DNA of 64,000 nucleotides from VFZN01 sp963709325 (GTDB lineage Bacteria; Acidobacteriota; Vicinamibacteria; Vicinamibacterales; UBA2999), in assembly GCA_963709325.1 (NCBI GenBank), contig CAVPVV010000004.1:186001-250000 (forward strand). Reading direction: 5' to 3'. Position numbers and translations under genes: made by a program. The notes below the pieces were generated by a model that was not told the origin of the DNA, did not search any database, and was given only the letters and a program-made list of their open reading frames with translations. Position 1 is the first letter of the stretch. Each line of letters starts with the position of its first letter. Positions 29,681 to 37,954 of the stretch are shown here, one piece after another.

Positions 29681-30063
29681 AGGTGTTCATCGCCAGCGCG
29701 AGTGCGGCGGAACGCGCCGCGCTGGCGGCCCGGCTCTCCGAGTCGGGCTCGTGGCAGGTGGTGAGCGATCCGGCATGGGCCGACGTCGTGATCCTCTCGA
29801 CCGAGGAGTGGGCCCGGCTCAACCCGGTCGCTGTCGCCACGCCGGCGAGACTCGACGCGCCGGTGGAGAGCCTGACGCCGCGGGAGTTCGACGTCCTGCG
29901 CCTGGTCGCCGAGGGTCTGCACAACCGAGAGATAGCAGAGCGGCTTGGCGTGACCGAGCACACGGTGAAGTTCCATCTGGGCGCGATCTTCGGAAAGTTA
30001 GGCGCATCAACCAGAACCGAAGCTGTACGGCGCGGGCTCAGCCTCGGGGTGATCGACATCTAG
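29677..30063 (+). CDS. LuxR-type transcription factor with vestigial receiver
   Basis: A 128-residue regulator. Residues ~62-128 are a clear LuxR/NarL helix-turn-helix (LTPREFDVLRLVAEGLHNRE, IAERLGVTEHTVKFHLGAIF). The N-terminal ~60 residues look like a shortened receiver: MKVFIASASAAERAALAARL, then ADVVILST. They lack a normal aspartate acceptor. It is translationally coupled to the protease-like gene and probably controls the adjacent protease genes or responds to them. Confidence 0.88.
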   Translation: MKVFIASASAAERAALAARLSESGSWQVVSDPAWADVVILSTEEWARLNPVAVATPARLDAPVESLTPREFDVLRLVAEGLHNREIAERLGVTEHTVKFHLGAIFGKLGASTRTEAVRRGLSLGVIDI

Positions 30064-30074
30064 CCCGCGCGGCA

Positions 30075-30180
30075 AATCTGGCGATCTCGTGAGCTGGTGA
30101 TCTGGTGATCACTCTGGTGAGCTGGGGAACTGGTGATCTATCTGGGGATCTGGAGATCTATCTGGTGATCTCGTGATGGT
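30075..30180 (+). repeat. Eight-bp tandem array, word GGTGATCT
   Basis: About twelve degenerate units of 8 bp (GGCGATCT, CGTGAGCT, GGTGATCT, GGGGAACT, GGGGATCT, GGAGATCT) with extra ATCT/CTCT spacers. They fill the gap between the LuxR-type and HtrA genes. The array runs into the HtrA start codon, so the ATG at 30176 is created by the repeat (CGTGATGG). Confidence 0.88.
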
Positions 30181-31130
30181 GACCGACGTCGAGCTTTTGG
30201 ACGCCTACTCGCGAGCGGTGATCGGGGCGGTCGAGCGTGTCGGGCCGGCCGTCGTGAAGGTAGAAGTTCGCGGCGGCTCCGCTGCAAAGTCGCGCCGAGC
30301 TGAGGTCGGCGGTGCGGGATCGGGATTCCTGTTCACACCGGACGGACTGCTCCTCACCAACAGCCACGTCGTCGCCGCGGGGTCCGAAGTGTCCGTGTCG
30401 ATGACCGACGGCCGGGTGCTCGGCGCCGATCTTGTCGGCGACGATCCGCACACCGACCTGGCCGTACTTCGCGTAACAGCGCCGGCGCTCATGGCAGCGC
30501 CGCTTGGCGACTCGTCGAGCCTGCGCCCTGGCCAGGTCGTGATCGCGATCGGCAACCCGTTCGGATTTCAGCACACCGTCACTACCGGCGTGGTGAGCGC
30601 GATCGGTCGATCGCTCCGCGCCCGCACCGTCGGACTGATGGAGAACCTGATCCAGACCGACGCCGCCCTCAACCCCGGGAACTCCGGCGGCCCGCTCGTC
30701 ACCAGCCGCGGCGAGGTGGTCGGCGTCAACACGGCGGTGATCCTCGGCGGCCAGGGCATCGCGTTCGCCGTGCCGATCAACACCGCGACATGGGTGATCT
30801 CGTGCCTGCTCAGGGACGGACGCGTGCGCCGCAGTTACCTCGGTGTCGCGGGCCAGGACGTGCAGCATCCCGCGCCGTCTCGTCCGCGAGCACAACCTGC
30901 CGCGGGATCGGGCCATGACGATCACCGCGGTCACGCCGAAGAGCCCCGCGGATCGCGCCGGCTTGCGAGCCGGTGACTTGCTGATTGACTTCGCGGGAAC
31001 CCCGATCAGCGGCGCCGACGATCTGATCCGGCTGCTCACCGACACGACCATCGGCGTCGAAACACCCGTGCGCGTGCTGCGAAGCGGCGCAACGCGGCGG
31101 CTCTTGGTGGTGCCTGGGGAATCTGCGTAG
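30176..31130 (+). pseudogene. htrA: HtrA/DegP-like serine protease with PDZ domain, interrupted by one frameshift
   Basis: An S1C protease of about 317 residues if restored. The full triad is present: His64 (LLTNSHVVA), Asp94 (HTDLAVLRV) and Ser170 (NPGNSGGPL). After YLGVAGQDV the frame is lost. The PDZ part continues in the next frame from IPRRLVREHN, through AVTPKSPADRAGLRAGDLLI, to the TAG at 31128-31130. One extra base between 30861 and 30867 explains this. As written, the first frame stops at 30976. No signal peptide is visible, which is unusual for HtrA. It could be a decayed gene or a sequencing insertion. Confidence 0.85.
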
Positions 31131-31256
31131 GCTCCAGGCTCTGGGCTTCAGGCTCCAGGCACGTCACCCGAGTCGCTTTGCATCAGTGATCTTCGTCGCT
31201 CATGCAATCCGCACCCGTGGCAGGCCTAAAGCCTAGAGCCTGAAGCCTGGAGCCTA
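31130..31256. repeat. Inverted heptamer arrays, word GGCTCCA, between convergent genes
   Basis: The left arm (31130-31160) is GGCTCCA, GGCTCTG, GGCTTCA, GGCTCCA, GGC. The right arm (31224-31256) is GCCTAAA, GCCTAGA, GCCTGAA, GCCTGGA, GCCTA, its inverse. About 63 bp separate the arms. Each arm starts at the TAG stop of its gene (31128-31130 and 31254-31256). The arms could pair as a terminator for both genes. Confidence 0.92.
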
Positions 31257-33725
31257 TTCAGTGAGCGCGACCGTCGGGTCCGTGAGGGCTGCGCGTCGAG
31301 CTGGAATGACGCTCGCGATCACGGCCACGACGAGAAGCAGCGCCGCCACCGTCGCCACCACGGCCGCGTCCATCGCGCCGACGCCGTAGAGTACCGACTC
31401 GATGGCTCGGCGCAGGAAGAAGGCGCCGAGCAGTCCGAGCACCGCGCCGGCCGCGACGATGAGTGCGCCCTCACCCAGCACCAGCTGGAAGATCCGCGGC
31501 GCGCCTGCTCCGAGCGCCATCCGAATGCCGATCTCGCGGCGGCGCTGCGACACCTGGTAGGCCAGGACGCCATAGATGCCGATCGCGGCGAGGAACAGAG
31601 CAACCACTGCGAACCCGGTTGCCAGGAGCGTTGGCGTCCGGCGATCCATCAGCACCTCGGAGGTCCGTTCCGCCATCGTTCGCACGTTGTACAGCGGCAG
31701 TTCCCCGTCCACCTCGCTGATGGCGCGCCGCACCGTCTCGGCCACCGCCTTCGGGTCGCCTGCAGTGCGCACGGCCAGTCCCATGCCTCCCACCGAGCGC
31801 TGGCGATAAGGACGGTAATAGGCGCCATGCTCCTGGTTGACGCCTTCCACAGGATTGGTCAGGCGCATGCTGCCGACGACGCCAACCACGGTCAGCATCT
31901 CGTCGTCAGGCGGCTGCTTCAGCAGGTTTTCCGCGCTCTCCGGCTGGTACATGCGCTTGCCGAGGACGTTGCCGTCCGGCCAGAAATGTTTGGCGAGCCG
32001 CTCGTCGACGATGATCACCTTCTGGCGATCCTCGGCGTCGCCCTCGTTGAAGAAGCGTCCGGCGACCAGCCGCGCACCCATCGTCTCGAAGTAGCCGTCG
32101 CTGATCGACACCTGGAACGGCGAGATCACCGACTCCCCCGGCGCCATCTGGTAGCCCTCGGCGAGGATCACGCTGTCGCTGTTGTTCCCGCTGAACGGGA
32201 TGATGGTGGAGAAGCCGGCCGCTTGCACGCCGGGAATGGCCCGAACGCGCTCGAGCAGGCGGGCGCTGACGGTTCGCCGATCCGCGTCTTCCGGGTAGCG
32301 TGACACCGGCAGGCTGATCAACCCGGTAACCACGCCGTCGCCGCGGAAGCCCGGATCGACGGCGAGTATTCGCTGGAGGCTGGCTACCATCACCCCGGCG
32401 CCGATCAGCAGCATCAGCGCAAACGCCACCTGGCTGGTGACCAGGGCGCGGCGAATGAAGCGTGCCTTGCGCGTGGGCGTAGCCGAGCGTCCTTCCTCGC
32501 GTACCACTTGCGCGACGTTGGTGCGCCGAAGCGCGCCGACCGGCAGCGCAGCCATCACGGCTCCAACCAGCGCGACGAGGCCGACCGTGAAGCCGACGAC
32601 GCGGAAGTCCATGCCGATCTCACCGCTGCGCGGCAACTGATTGAGACCGAGGACGGGGGCGGAGGCAAGCGCCCACCACCCGAGCACCAGTCCCGTGATA
32701 CCGCCGAGCGCGGCAACGATCGTGCTCTCCGTGAAACTCTGCCGGGCCAGGCGTCCGAAGCTCGCGCCGAGCGCGTGGCGCGTCGCCAGCTCGCGCATCC
32801 GGCCGCTCGAGCGAACCAGGACAAGGTTCGTCACGTTGACGCAGCCGATGACGAGCACCAGCAGCACGCCGCCCCACAGCAGGGACAGCGTCCGGCGTGT
32901 CTCGCCGACAAGGTATTCCTGGAAGGGCTGCGCATCGGTCGCGAACCGCGCGTTGATGAGAACCTGCTTGAGGTTTGGAAATCGCTCGAGGTTCACGGCG
33001 TTGAGCGCGTCGAGCTGGCTTTGCACCTGCGGAACGGCCGCGCCAGCCTTCAAACGGCCGACCTGATTCCAGTTGTTGCTGTGCCGCTGGTCGTCGGCCC
33101 GATCTTCGGCCGAGAACGCAACAGCGCGAAGCAGCTGAATGTCCGGATCGACGAACTTGAACTGTGGCGGCAAGACGCCAACAATCGGCATTGTCACACC
33201 GTTGACCCTGAGCAACTGGCCGACGGCCGAGTCCTGGCCGCCGAATGCCTGCTGCCAGTAGCCGTAGGTCAGCATGACCTTCTGATCCTGGCCCGGCTCC
33301 GCCTCTTCTTCCGTAAAGGCGCGACCGCGATACGCAGTAACGCGGAGGACGCGGAAGAACGAGGGGGTTACCACCAGCCCCTGCAATCGCTCCGCCTGGC
33401 CGCGATCGCCGCCGATTGTCATGCCGGACTGCCGGTACATCGCCAGGCTCTCGAGCGCCGTTACCGCCTCGAGACGGTCGTAATAATCGGGCACGCCGTT
33501 CTGCGCCTGGGCGATGCCAGCGCCGCGGTAGGAGTTGTGCACCGTGACGAGCTGCTCCGGCTGCTCGAACGGCAGCGGCTTCAGCAGCACGCCGTCCACG
33601 ACGGCGAAGATGGCGACGTTCGCCGCCAGGCACAAGGCCAGGGTGGCGACGGTCGTCAGGGTAAACGCGCGATCCTTCCAGAGGCCGCGCAGGGAGACAC
33701 GAATGTCCTGCCAGAGCCTGTCCAT
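31254..33725 (-). CDS. Orphan ABC permease of the MacB/FtsX type (ADOP-like)
   Basis: An 823-residue permease with two FtsX modules. Each has a membrane helix, a large MacB-type periplasmic domain, and three helices. The N-terminus contains the short amphipathic start MDRLWQDIRVSLRGLWKD typical of acidobacterial duplicated orphan permeases. Recurrent motifs are LRELATRHALGA-like (RMRELATRHALGASFGRL) and its second copy RRREIGIRMALGAGAPRIF. No ATPase gene is adjacent, so the export partner and substrate are unknown. An alternative GTG start is 3 nt earlier. Confidence 0.92.
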   Translation of the reverse strand: MDRLWQDIRVSLRGLWKDRAFTLTTVATLALCLAANVAIFAVVDGVLLKPLPFEQPEQLVTVHNSYRGAGIAQAQNGVPDYYDRLEAVTALESLAMYRQSGMTIGGDRGQAERLQGLVVTPSFFRVLRVTAYRGRAFTEEEAEPGQDQKVMLTYGYWQQAFGGQDSAVGQLLRVNGVTMPIVGVLPPQFKFVDPDIQLLRAVAFSAEDRADDQRHSNNWNQVGRLKAGAAVPQVQSQLDALNAVNLERFPNLKQVLINARFATDAQPFQEYLVGETRRTLSLLWGGVLLVLVIGCVNVTNLVLVRSSGRMRELATRHALGASFGRLARQSFTESTIVAALGGITGLVLGWWALASAPVLGLNQLPRSGEIGMDFRVVGFTVGLVALVGAVMAALPVGALRRTNVAQVVREEGRSATPTRKARFIRRALVTSQVAFALMLLIGAGVMVASLQRILAVDPGFRGDGVVTGLISLPVSRYPEDADRRTVSARLLERVRAIPGVQAAGFSTIIPFSGNNSDSVILAEGYQMAPGESVISPFQVSISDGYFETMGARLVAGRFFNEGDAEDRQKVIIVDERLAKHFWPDGNVLGKRMYQPESAENLLKQPPDDEMLTVVGVVGSMRLTNPVEGVNQEHGAYYRPYRQRSVGGMGLAVRTAGDPKAVAETVRRAISEVDGELPLYNVRTMAERTSEVLMDRRTPTLLATGFAVVALFLAAIGIYGVLAYQVSQRRREIGIRMALGAGAPRIFQLVLGEGALIVAAGAVLGLLGAFFLRRAIESVLYGVGAMDAAVVATVAALLLVVAVIASVIPARRAALTDPTVALTE

Positions 33726-33801
33726 CACGGGATATGACGAGGAAGGAACCCCTCGGGTTCTGGGGTGGGGGTGCGCCGGGATGTGAGGTCCGACTGGATC
33801 G

Positions 33802-34462
33802 TCACTTCACCCGATAGAGCAGGAACATCTGCCGCGGCAGGAAATCGTGCTGCGTTGCCAGCGAGAAGCCGGCCTGTTCGAGCTCAGCGGAAATCTGGTC
33901 GGGCGTGAAGCGGAACTCCGCCGGCGGTCCCGACGGCGCGTCCTTCCGGAAATCGACGATAGCCAGCGTGCCGCCAGGTTTGAGGGATCCCTTCAGCTTC
34001 GTGAAATAGGCGACGCGATTCGGAATGTGGTGGTACGTATCGACGATGAGAATCGTGTCGACGGGTGCGGGGAGATTCGAGCCGTCGGCGCCGGCCAGGA
34101 CCGGCGTCAGGTTCTTCAGGCCTTCCTTGGCGGCACGGGCTTTCAAGTACTCGATCATCGACGGTTCGATGTCGACGGCGTACACGGTTGGCGCGGCCGT
34201 GGCGTGCGCGAGGCGTGAGGAGAAATAGCCGGTGCCAGCGCCAATGTCGGCCACGGCCTGACCGGGCTTCAGACTGAGTGCTTCGATCACGCGGGCCGGC
34301 ATCTGCCAGGCGTCGCGAGCCGGGTCGTCAAACTCTTTCGCCCACTGCGGCCGCGTTGTCGAAGTGACGCTCCATGTGATCGGGCTTCTGCTGCGGCGAA
34401 GCGACCAGGGTCGCGGGCACGAACACGAGCACGGCAAGAACCGAGGCGCGGGAAATGGCCAT
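33802..34462 (-). pseudogene. Secreted class I methyltransferase, interrupted by one frameshift
   Basis: The N-terminus is read from ATG 34462: MAISRASVLAVLVFVPATLV, a signal peptide, then QKPDHMERHFDNAA. The frame then stops at TGA 34328. The next frame resumes at QWAKEFDDPARDAWQMP and gives a complete methyltransferase core, with AVADIGAGTGYFSSRLA as motif I. One surplus base near 34346-34356 accounts for the break. Restored length is about 219 residues. Periplasmic methyltransferases of this type (HHxFDDAExWAxxFDDPxRD) recur in Acidobacteriota and Planctomycetes, with unknown substrates. A GGAG site precedes the start. Confidence 0.8.
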
Positions 34463-34598
34463 AGCGGTAGTCTCCAGCGGACAGGCTGGCGCGCGGCTGC
34501 GGCATGTTGCCGCATGGCCGATCCGGCGCATAATCAAGGAGCCTGCCTGTCGTTCGTCGCCGCTTATGATCCCACGTCCCCAACCCGGCGGCTGGTTC

Positions 34599-35360
34599 AT
34601 GCGCTTTTCGCTAGCCGCCGCGCTGACCGCGACCTTCGCGATGCCGGGGAGCGCGCAAACCACCCCGGCGCCACGGTTGAGCCAGGACCTGCCCGACAGC
34701 GATTTCCTGTTCAAGCGGCCGCGCGGCACGCTCAGCCTCCGGGGAGGCTTGCTGTTCCCCAGGGAAGGCTCGGACCTTTACACTTTCATCGAGGACCAGC
34801 TGACCATCGATAGAGGCGACTTTCGAGGCCCCCTGTTCGCCCTCGAGCTCGGTTACTCCCCCACTGCCCGCCTCGACATCGTCGGCGGGTTCGACCTGGC
34901 CAGACAGAACGTTCGATCGGAGTACCGGGACTTCGTGGACAACAATCTGCAGCCGATCGAGCAGGAGACGAGCCTGCGCCAGAACTCCTTTACCGGCACG
35001 GTCCGGTTCGCTCTGGTTCCGCGCGGCCGGGCCGTGGGCAGCTACGCCTGGATTCCATCCCGGGTGCAGCCTTACGTCGGGGCCGGCGGCGGGTTCGTGT
35101 TCTGGGAGTTCAAGCAGGCCGGGGACTTCATCGACGTCGGCGACGGCACGGTTTTCCCGGACACCTTCGAATCGAGTGGAGTCTCCTTCGCGGTGCACGT
35201 GCTCGGCGGCGTCGACATCCAAGTGTACAAACGGCTGTTCCTGTCGACCGAAGCGCGGTATGTATGGGCACAGGGAGAGCTGAGCAACGAGTTCGTGGGG
35301 TTCGAGCCGCTCGATCTGTCGGGCCTCAAGCTCGCCGCGGGCATCAACTTCGTTTTTTGA
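34599..35360 (+). CDS. Outer-membrane beta-barrel protein of unknown function
   Basis: A protein of about 253 residues. The ATG at 34599 begins a typical signal peptide (MRFSLAAALTATFAMPGSAQ). An ATG at 34566 would add 11 residues in front. The mature part alternates hydrophobic and polar residues in about eight strands and ends with GLKLAAGINFVF, a terminal phenylalanine that is the usual outer-membrane insertion signal. Segments such as RVQPYVGAGGGFVFWEFKQ resemble OmpW/porin-like small barrels. It is 13-20 nt upstream of the next secreted protein and probably co-transcribed. Confidence 0.8.
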   Translation: MRFSLAAALTATFAMPGSAQTTPAPRLSQDLPDSDFLFKRPRGTLSLRGGLLFPREGSDLYTFIEDQLTIDRGDFRGPLFALELGYSPTARLDIVGGFDLARQNVRSEYRDFVDNNLQPIEQETSLRQNSFTGTVRFALVPRGRAVGSYAWIPSRVQPYVGAGGGFVFWEFKQAGDFIDVGDGTVFPDTFESSGVSFAVHVLGGVDIQVYKRLFLSTEARYVWAQGELSNEFVGFEPLDLSGLKLAAGINFVF

Positions 35361-35371
35361 GGGCGATGACT

Positions 35372-36619
35372 ATGACCATGCGCGCGTTTCTTCTCACATT
35401 GGGGCTGACCGCCCTGCCGGCGCTCGGCTGGGCGCAGGGGGGACCCATGGACCCGCGGTGGAGCCCGTACCTGGGCTGCTGGCAGTTGGAGCGCGAATCC
35501 TCCGGCAACCCGGTCGCCGACCTCATCGCGGTCGCGACACGCCAGGCGAAGGCCGCCGCCGCGCAAGAGGACGTGATGGTTTGCGTCAACCCTGCGGCTG
35601 ACGCAAAGGCCGTGTCCCAGCAGACCGTCCTGAACGGCGCGTCGGTCCTGGACGAGGTCGTCACTCCCGACGGCATCGTCCGCCCCGGCCAGGACGGGTC
35701 GTGCCGCAGCACGCGCAGCGCCGAATGGTCGCGGTCCGGCCGGCAGCTGTTCAGCCATGGCACGGTCAGCTGCGAAGGCCAACCCGAGCGCGCTATCAGC
35801 GGCCTGAGCCTGATGATGTCTGGGCCGACCTGGGTGGACGTGCAGATGGTGGAAGTGCGTGGGAACCGGAACGTCCGGATCCGCCGCTACATGCTGTCGC
35901 GCGAGCAGCGCCGCCTCGCGCGCGCGACCTCGCCCGATGCGCCGCCGCCCATGGATCGATGGACGTTGGACGAGGTGAAGGACGCCGCGAAGCACGTGCC
36001 TCCGGAGGTCCTGCAGGGCGCGCTCGTCGAAGTCGGCAACAAGCTGCCGCTCAACGCCCGCCGGCTGGTGGAGCTCGAGAAAGCAGGCGTACCCGGGCCC
36101 GTGGTGGACGTAATGGTGGCGCTGTCGTTCCCCGAGAAGTTCGTCATCGAGAAGCCGACCGGCTCCAACTACGGCTACAGCTCCTACGGCGGCGGCGGTG
36201 GTTTCGGGGGCACGCTGGATCCGTGGCTCGTCGCGAGCGATCTCGCGTGGCTCTCGCTCTATTCGCCGTTCGGCTACCAGTACTACGGCTACTACGACCC
36301 GCGCTACGGATCCGGCTGGGGCAACTGGGTCGTCGTCGCCCCGCCAATCGCCACGCCGCCCACAGACGAGGCGAACGGGCGCGTGGTCAACGGCCTCGGC
36401 TACACGCGGGTTCGGCCGCGCGATCCCGAGCCGCGCGTCACCGGAAGCTACGTGGACCGGTCCGGCAGCGGCGGTTCGTCGAGCGGAGGCGCGACGGGCT
36501 CGGGCGGCTCGGGGAGCGGTTCAGGTGTTACCTCAGGCGGTTACACTAGTGGTGGCAGCGGCTCGTCGGGCGGAAGTTCCGGCCGCACCGCAGTCCCCCG
36601 GCCGCCTGGCGGCCAGTAG
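35372..36619 (+). CDS. Secreted protein with Gly/Ser-rich tail
   Basis: A protein of about 415 residues with signal peptide MTMRAFLLTLGLTALPALGWAQ. ATGs at 35366, 35372 and 35378 are all in frame. GAGGG is best placed for 35372. The middle has a tyrosine- and glycine-rich stretch (YGYSSYGGGGGFGG, YQYYGYYDPRYGSGWG). The last ~60 residues are almost only Gly, Ser and Thr, ending PRPPGGQ. Four cysteines occur in the first third. I do not recognise a named family. The composition suggests a surface-exposed or outer-membrane-associated protein. Confidence 0.75.
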   Translation: MTMRAFLLTLGLTALPALGWAQGGPMDPRWSPYLGCWQLERESSGNPVADLIAVATRQAKAAAAQEDVMVCVNPAADAKAVSQQTVLNGASVLDEVVTPDGIVRPGQDGSCRSTRSAEWSRSGRQLFSHGTVSCEGQPERAISGLSLMMSGPTWVDVQMVEVRGNRNVRIRRYMLSREQRRLARATSPDAPPPMDRWTLDEVKDAAKHVPPEVLQGALVEVGNKLPLNARRLVELEKAGVPGPVVDVMVALSFPEKFVIEKPTGSNYGYSSYGGGGGFGGTLDPWLVASDLAWLSLYSPFGYQYYGYYDPRYGSGWGNWVVVAPPIATPPTDEANGRVVNGLGYTRVRPRDPEPRVTGSYVDRSGSGGSSSGGATGSGGSGSGSGVTSGGYTSGGSGSSGGSSGRTAVPRPPGGQ

Positions 36620-36669
36620 CCATCGGATCGCCCACACTGGCGATCAATTGTGATTTTCGGAGGTTCGAG

Positions 36670-37335
36670 ATGACAGGACCCTTGCCGATCAATGCCAACG
36701 CTCCGGATTTCGAGGCGGACACCACCCAGGGTCGCATCCGCTTTCATCAGTGGCTCGGCGATTCCTGGGGTGTGCTCTTCTCCCACCCCAAGGATTTCAC
36801 CCCCGTCTGCACGACCGAGCTCGGCTACCTGGCGCACATCAAGCCGGAGTTCGACAGGCGCGGCGTGAAAGTCATCGGCCTCAGCGTCGACCCGCTCGAC
36901 AGCCACGCCGGCTGGTCGAAGGACATCGAAGAGACGCAGGGGACGGCGCCCAACTACCCGATGATCGCCGACCACGATCTGCAGGTCGCCAAGCTTTATG
37001 GCATGCTGCCGGACGATGCTGGTGAATCGTACGAAGGGCGCACCCCGAATGACAACGCGACGGTGCGCAACGTCTACGTCATCGGGCCCGACAAGAAGGT
37101 GAAACTGACGCTCTCGTATCCGATGAGCACCGGCCGCAACTTCGACGAGGTGCTGCGCACCATCGACTCGCTGCAGCTGACCGCGAAGCACAAGGTCGCG
37201 ACCCCGGCCAACTGGATGGACGGGCAGGACGTGATCATCCTGAACTCGGTTTCGAACGAGGACGCGCAGAAGCAATACCCGCAGGGCTGGAAGACGGTGA
37301 AGCCATATCTGCGCGTGGTGTCGCAACCGCGCTGA
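36670..37335 (+). CDS. 1-Cys peroxiredoxin (Prx6 type)
   Basis: A 221-residue cytoplasmic peroxidase. The peroxidatic site is HPKDFTPVCTTELG (Cys47), with the conserved PxxxTxxC pattern. RNVYVIGPDKKVKLTLSYP and GRNFDEVLRTIDSLQLT are Prx6-specific. No resolving cysteine is seen, so an external thiol would recycle it. GGAGG lies 7 nt before the ATG. It ends 8 nt upstream of the DUF411 gene, so the two are likely one transcript, which gives a redox context to the in-frame TGA there. Confidence 0.95.
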   Translation: MTGPLPINANAPDFEADTTQGRIRFHQWLGDSWGVLFSHPKDFTPVCTTELGYLAHIKPEFDRRGVKVIGLSVDPLDSHAGWSKDIEETQGTAPNYPMIADHDLQVAKLYGMLPDDAGESYEGRTPNDNATVRNVYVIGPDKKVKLTLSYPMSTGRNFDEVLRTIDSLQLTAKHKVATPANWMDGQDVIILNSVSNEDAQKQYPQGWKTVKPYLRVVSQPR

Positions 37336-37343
37336 GCTGAAAC

Positions 37344-37832
37344 ATGACGCACCGCACTGCTTCCGTGTTGGCCGTCGCCGGCCTGGTCCTCGGCGGCCTC
37401 GGTCTCTCGGCCCAACAAAAGCCGGCATCGCCCGCTGCCGCGGCGGGCGCCAAGCCGGTGGTGTCGCTCTACAAGTCGCCGACTTGAGGGTGCTGCAGCG
37501 CCTGGGCGGATCACCTCCGGGCGAATGGCTTCCAGGTGGAGGCCCAGAACGTGTCGGACTCGCAGCTGAACGCGATTGCGATTCAGGGCGGTGTCTCCGA
37601 CGATCTCCGCTCCTGCCACACCGCAAAGGTGGGGGGCTACACAGTGGAAGGCCACGTGCCCGCCGCCGACATTCAGCGAATGCTCAAGGAGAAGCCCGCG
37701 ATCGCCGGCATCGCCGTACCCGGAATGCCGATGGGCTCACCCGGCATGGAGCAAGGCGGTCGGAAGGATCCGTTCGATACCGTCGCCTTCACGAAGGACG
37801 GCAAGAAGACGGTTTTCGAGAAGCACAGATAA
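37344..37832 (+). CDS. DUF411 metal-binding protein with in-frame TGA: candidate selenoprotein
   Basis: ATG 37344 opens a signal peptide (MTHRTASVLAVAGLVLGGLG, then LSAQQ). The DUF411 motif normally reads SPTCGCCxxW. Here codons 45-54 read SPT-TGA-GCCSAW, so TGA (37485-37487, codon 48) replaces the first cysteine only. The same frame continues without a gap through WADHLRANGFQVEAQNVSD, HTAKVGGYTVEGHVPAADI and FDTVAFTKDGK to TAA at 37832, 162 residues in all and full family length. DUF411 proteins are periplasmic copper/metal-linked proteins. Read as selenocysteine the protein is intact. Read as stop it is a 47-residue fragment. A nonsense mutation or base error cannot be excluded. Confidence 0.75.
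37499..37523 (+). promoter_or_regulatory. Candidate bacterial SECIS-like stem-loop after the in-frame TGA
   Basis: CGCCTGG (37499-37505) pairs with CCGGGCG (37517-37523) through 7 bp, one of them a G-U, around the loop GCGGATCACCT. The stem starts 12 nt and the loop 19 nt after the TGA. That is inside the window used for bacterial SECIS elements, and G is the first loop base. The coding sequence is GC-rich, so chance stems are common. Folding is needed. Confidence 0.4.
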
Positions 37833-37837
37833 AAAGA

Positions 37838-37944
37838 CAGGTGCAGGGGTGCAAGATGCAGGAGTGCAGGAGTGCGGCGTGCGCTCAGCATTGCACCTTT
37901 GCACCCGCGCACCATGTTCCTGTGCACCTCTGCACCCATGCACC
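37838..37944. repeat. Palindromic GGTGCA-word repeat between convergent genes
   Basis: The left half has units such as GGTGCAG, GGGTGCAA, GATGCAG, GAGTGCAG. The right half has the inverse units TTGCACCT, TTGCACCC, GTGCACCT, CTGCACCC. The word is that of 6233-6296 and 15308-15345. It lies between the DUF411 gene and the convergent decarboxylase gene and could fold into a large hairpin. Confidence 0.82.
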
Positions 37945-37954
37945 ACCGCCGGCG

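Noticed and set aside
30860..30976. Recoded stop or programmed frameshift in htrA, analogous to the DUF411 TGA
   Set aside because: The two parts are in different frames and there is no slippery heptamer. A surplus base explains it, unlike the in-frame TGA at 37485.
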